Below are positions 4,949 through 5,997 of a stretch of 5,997 nucleotides of DNA, one piece after another (the stretch's first letter is position 1; the number at the start of each line of letters is the position of its first letter). The stretch comes from Clostridia bacterium. Lineage in GTDB: Bacteria; Bacillota; Clostridia; Oscillospirales; Acutalibacteraceae. A program made the translations under genes and the position numbers. Location: contig JAFTCS010000180.1 of assembly GCA_017454565.1 (NCBI GenBank), forward strand, positions 1 to 5,997, in the 5' to 3' direction. The notes beneath the pieces are model-generated. The model worked only from the letters and a program-made list of their open reading frames with translations, searched no databases and was not told the origin of the DNA.

Positions 4949-5752
4949 TCAAATTCTGCCTTCCTGTGCAACAAACATAGTGCCCATCTGTTCACCTTTT
5001 ATAAGGCGGTAAAGGTTAGCCGGGTCTTTGCCTGTCATAACGCAGCAGTTTATTCCTGCCTGAGTGGCTGCGGCTGCTGCGGTTATCTTGGTCGCCATGC
5101 CGCCCGTTCCTCTGTTTGAACCGGAGCCGCCCGCCATTGTCCTGATATTGTCGTCAATGTGGGTGACGACCGGTATCTTAACGGCGTTGGGATTCTTTCT
5201 TGGGTCGGAATCGTAAAGTCCGTCAATGTCGGTGAGGATGACCAGCAGATCGGCTCCTACGAGATCGGCGACGATAGCCGAAAGATTATCGTTGTCTCCG
5301 AAGTTTGCTCCGACGATCTCATCAATGGCTACGGTATCGTTTTCGTTCACGATGGGAATAATGTCCATTTCGAGCAGACTTTCAAAGGTGTTCATTACGT
5401 TCTGGCGTGAATGGTCGTTGACCACGACATTTTTAGTCAGCAGCACCTGTGCGACTGAATTGTTGTACTCACCGAAGAATTTATCGTAGAGGAACATCAG
5501 CTCACATTGTCCCACAGCGGCAAGAGCCTGCTTGTAGCGGGTCTCTCTGGGTCTTTCCTTTAGTTTGAGCTTGCCCATGCCCACGCCTATGGCGCCGGAG
5601 CTTACGAGGATTATCTGTTTACCGCTGTTATGCAGGTCGCTGAGTACCTTACAGAGCATTTCGAGTCTTCTGAGGTTCACCTTGCCGTTTTCGTAGGTCA
5701 GTGTGGAGGTACCGACCTTCACAACTATTCTTCTTGTTTTGAATATATCCAT
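4949..5752 (-). CDS. proB: Glutamate 5-kinase, kinase domain only
   Basis: ProB phosphorylates L-glutamate with ATP to glutamyl-5-phosphate, the first and normally proline-inhibited step of proline synthesis. The 267 residues form one amino acid kinase fold. Seen are the N-terminal VVKVGTSTLT with Lys12, LVSSGAIGVGMGKL (49-62), the glutamate-binding NENDTVAIDEI (136-146), FGDNDNLSA (151-159), the nucleotide-site TDIDGLYDSDPRKNP (174-188) and GTGGMATKITAA (215-226). The C-terminal PUA domain of the E. coli enzyme (about 100 further residues) is absent; this short form is normal in many Firmicutes. The ATG at 5752 is preceded by AGGGGAAAG, a weaker ribosome binding site than those of its neighbours. 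It is the first gene of proBA, with a near-consensus promoter about 55 bases upstream of the start. Confidence 0.97.
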   Translation of the reverse strand: MDIFKTRRIVVKVGTSTLTYENGKVNLRRLEMLCKVLSDLHNSGKQIILVSSGAIGVGMGKLKLKERPRETRYKQALAAVGQCELMFLYDKFFGEYNNSVAQVLLTKNVVVNDHSRQNVMNTFESLLEMDIIPIVNENDTVAIDEIVGANFGDNDNLSAIVADLVGADLLVILTDIDGLYDSDPRKNPNAVKIPVVTHIDDNIRTMAGGSGSNRGTGGMATKITAAAAATQAGINCCVMTGKDPANLYRLIKGEQMGTMFVAQEGRI

Positions 5753-5807
5753 CTTTCTTTCCCCTGATCTTTATAAAATAGCTGGCAATCGCATTGTTCA
5801 GACCTAA

Positions 5808-5836
5808 AGTATAGCATATTTCGGCTTTTTGGTCAA
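5808..5836 (-). promoter_or_regulatory. Sigma-A promoter of proBA with extended -10
   Basis: On the minus strand TTGACC (5831-5836) and TATACT (5808-5813) are separated by exactly 17 bp, each matching 5 of 6 consensus bases. TGC directly before the -10 gives an extended -10 (TGnTATACT). The start point should be near 5801, leaving a leader of about 50 bases, too short for a T-box or a typical riboswitch. Confidence 0.85.
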
Positions 5837-5870
5837 TACTGAGGTTGCTATGGTTCAGGGCAACCGCACG

Positions 5871-5886
5871 AAAAAATTAGAAAAAA
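5871..5886. other. Two A6 tracts 10 bp apart upstream of the proBA promoter
   Basis: AAAAAA occurs at 5871-5876 and 5881-5886, inside a near-perfect 10-bp tandem (AAAAAATTAG, AAAAAATTGC). Tracts spaced one helical turn apart bend DNA. They lie about 35-50 bp upstream of the -35 box, so an effect on the promoter is possible but unproven. Equally they could be T-rich sequence downstream of a terminator on the minus strand. Confidence 0.45.
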
Positions 5887-5909
5887 TTGCCAAAATCGTC
5901 AACACAAAA

Positions 5910-5985
5910 GTTTCGCTCAAGCCTTTTCAAAGGCTTGCAGGGTCGAGGGGCAGCGCCCCTCGTCGCTCTCCGCAGAGAGCGAAAC
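5910..5985. repeat. Multi-hairpin GC-rich repeat element (REP/MITE-like)
   Basis: An outer stem GTTTCGCTC (5910-5918) with GAGCGAAAC (5977-5985) encloses further hairpins: CAAGCCTTT / AAAGGCTTG (5918-5926, 5929-5937), CGAGGGGC / GCCCCTCG (5944-5951, 5955-5962) and CGCTCTC / GAGAGCG (5964-5970, 5975-5981). The last competes with the outer stem for the same bases. On the minus strand the outer stem is followed by TTTTGTGTT, so it may terminate transcripts coming from beyond the window. No coding frame is present. Similar serial-hairpin elements are, to my recollection, scattered through Ruminococcus genomes; copy number cannot be seen here, and the element may continue past the window edge. Confidence 0.65.
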
Positions 5986-5997
5986 ACTCTTAACGAA

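Noticed and set aside
4193..5119. Long open frame of 308 codons on the plus strand
   Set aside because: It lies wholly antisense to proA and proB, is a low-complexity Ser/Leu/Pro-rich reading, and has no binding site. It is a shadow of the real genes.
5796..5858. Two copies of GTTCAG flanking the proBA promoter, possibly operator sites
   Set aside because: Six bases twice in about 60 bp is weak, and the flanking bases do not agree well enough to call a binding site.
5874..5902. Second possible minus-strand promoter, TTGACG with TAATTT 17 bp apart
   Set aside because: The -10 matches only three of six bases in an AT-rich tract, and a far better promoter lies at 5808-5836.

Overview
The window looks like a chromosomal segment from a Gram-positive anaerobe of the Clostridia, most likely a Ruminococcus-like member of the Oscillospiraceae. 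The grounds are AGGAGG-type ribosome binding sites before nearly every gene, Firmicute-type gene families (a compact S1 protein, UPF0340/YwlG, a YfcE-like phosphoesterase, and a ProB that is a kinase domain only), and GC-rich intergenic elements made of serial hairpins. The genus is an inference from general resemblance, not from a search. No phage, plasmid, CRISPR, tRNA or rRNA sequence is visible.

Layout, left to right. (1) 1-728: the 3' part of a ribosomal protein S1-type gene, closed by an intrinsic terminator. (2) 793-1993: a plus-strand pair, a UPF0340/TIGR01440 protein and an HD-domain phosphohydrolase, closed by a strong hairpin terminator. (3) 2016-2145: a GC-rich, heavily self-complementary non-coding element that touches the stop codon of the next gene. 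(4) 2144-2644, minus strand: a YfcE/MJ0936-type metallophosphoesterase. (5) 2688-3668, plus strand: three small, tightly packed genes of unknown function (51, 123 and 144 residues), divergent from the phosphoesterase with only 43 bp between start codons. (6) 3661-5752, minus strand: the proline biosynthesis operon proB-proA, read from a near-consensus sigma-A promoter at 5808-5836. (7) 5837-5997: upstream A-tracts and a multi-hairpin repeat reaching almost to the window edge.

ProB and ProA catalyse the first two steps from glutamate to proline (glutamate to glutamyl-5-phosphate to glutamate-5-semialdehyde). The third enzyme, ProC, is not in the window. The S1 protein acts in translation; the other enzymes are predicted hydrolases or uncharacterised.

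The most interesting part is the three-gene block at 2688-3668. Its first two proteins share a short helical motif (x-P-x-A-x4-K-x-L-x-G), the second adds a proline-rich linker and a second helical domain, and the third ends in a hydrophobic double segment that could bind membrane. The block converges on proA with an 8-bp overlap of coding ends. A bidirectional terminator-like hairpin lies inside the third gene, where it could end the proBA transcript.
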